From: Winogradskyella pelagia
Lineage (GTDB): Bacteria > Bacteroidota > Bacteroidia > Flavobacteriales > Flavobacteriaceae
Length of the DNA: 64,000 nt
Direction: 5' to 3'
Assembly: GCF_017581965.1 (NCBI RefSeq)
Contig: NZ_JAGEVF010000001.1
Span: 248,001 to 312,000 of the forward strand
The position numbers were made by a program, and so were the translations under genes. Positions 63,698 through 64,000 of the stretch are shown here, in pieces. Under the pieces are notes generated by a model. It did not search any database. It was not told the DNA's origin and was given only the letters and a program-made list of their open reading frames with translations. Position 1 is the first letter of the stretch, and each line of letters starts with the position of its first letter.

Positions 63698-64000
63698 ATG
63701 GAAGATTCAATACAGTTTTATAATGACCAACTGAATAAGCATAAAGTTGAGGCCAAGAGACTGTTTAAAAAGTTAGGCCTTATGAGCCTGCTGCGATTGT
63801 CTGTATTTGTATTGACAGTCATTGGAATCTATATACTATTTCCAAAATGGCAACTCGCCCTTTTAACTGCAATTATTGGGATATCTGTTTTTTTAATATT
63901 ACTATCACAGTATACAGATATAAAATCTCAGCGAGCACTCCACAGGCGACTAATTAAGATTAACGACAATGAAATAAGAATTGCCTCTGGGGATTTTCTA
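63698..64000 (+). CDS. N-terminal part of a membrane-attached MutS-family protein (partial)
   Basis: 101 codons from an ATG at 63698 to the window end. The protein begins MEDSIQFYNDQLNKHKVEAK, then KLGLMSLLRLSVFVLTVIGI and IIGISVFLILLSQYTDIK, two hydrophobic helices, then a helical stretch (ALHRRLIKINDNEIRIASGDF). This layout is that of the MutS-like proteins of Bacteroidota, which have two N-terminal membrane helices before the ATPase domain, but the MutS part lies outside the window, so the assignment rests on the N-terminus only. Confidence 0.6.
   Translation, partial: MEDSIQFYNDQLNKHKVEAKRLFKKLGLMSLLRLSVFVLTVIGIYILFPKWQLALLTAIIGISVFLILLSQYTDIKSQRALHRRLIKINDNEIRIASGDFL

Noticed and set aside
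1..64000. tRNA, rRNA, CRISPR array, prophage or integrase genes
   Set aside because: I read the intergenic spaces and gene content and saw no candidate; short tRNAs could still be missed without a covariance search.

Overview
The window is a 64 kb stretch of chromosome from a low-GC member of the Bacteroidota, almost certainly a marine-type Flavobacteriaceae. The evidence is a type IX secretion (T9SS) type B adhesin followed by SprF-like and OmpA-like genes, a diheme type-B succinate dehydrogenase (sdhCAB without sdhD), many Cys-lipidated surface proteins, Bacteroidota-restricted families (IPExxxVDY, DUF2480, DUF3078), and repeated matches to the Bacteroidota -7 promoter element TAnnTTTG upstream of genes. 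I see no rRNA, tRNA, CRISPR array, insertion sequence or prophage. The region is mostly housekeeping chromosome with a few accessory patches. All assignments come from reading the sequence; no search was run.

Layout. 1-10.6 kb (mostly minus): truncated kbl, a RecB/AddA-like helicase-nuclease, superoxide dismutase (plus), a 500-bp gap holding two tandem hairpin elements that look like small RNAs, purF, a PfkB-family kinase, a flavin monooxygenase, RNase H and purN. 10.7-17.3 kb (mostly plus): acpP-fabF-rnc, IPExxxVDY-pyk, dinB (minus), then an NAD(P)-binding protein overlapping a CYTH protein. 17.3-25.6 kb (minus): T9SS adhesin, SprF-like and OmpA-like genes. 25.8-29.0 kb: an EEP-family nuclease/phosphatase, hflX and a DUF3078 protein.

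29.2-38.0 kb (minus): a long SUF iron-sulfur operon read sufA-sufB-lipoprotein-sufC-sufD-sufS-lipoprotein-sufE-sufT, continuing into an HMG-CoA synthase family gene and DUF2480. 38.5-43.3 kb (minus): a compact four-gene surface operon coding for a calcium-repeat/LVIVD lipoprotein, a seven-repeat lipoprotein, an MbnP-like protein and an MbnH/MauG-like diheme enzyme. This is the most interesting system in the window, possibly a copper-handling or protein-modifying module on the cell surface. Three small paralogous zinc-finger-like proteins lie on either side of it.

43.4-53.4 kb: thiL, hydrolases, brnQ, an ACT-domain protein divergent from aspartate kinase, and a TreT-like glycosyltransferase. 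53.4-55.8 kb is a small accessory patch: a 48-aa ORF, a broken DUF2188 remnant, a lipoprotein and an intact DUF2188 gene, the last two with visibly higher GC. 55.7-64 kb: aminopeptidase P, a large secreted BNR/VPS10-type propeller protein, sdhCAB, and the start of a membrane-attached MutS-like protein cut by the window end.
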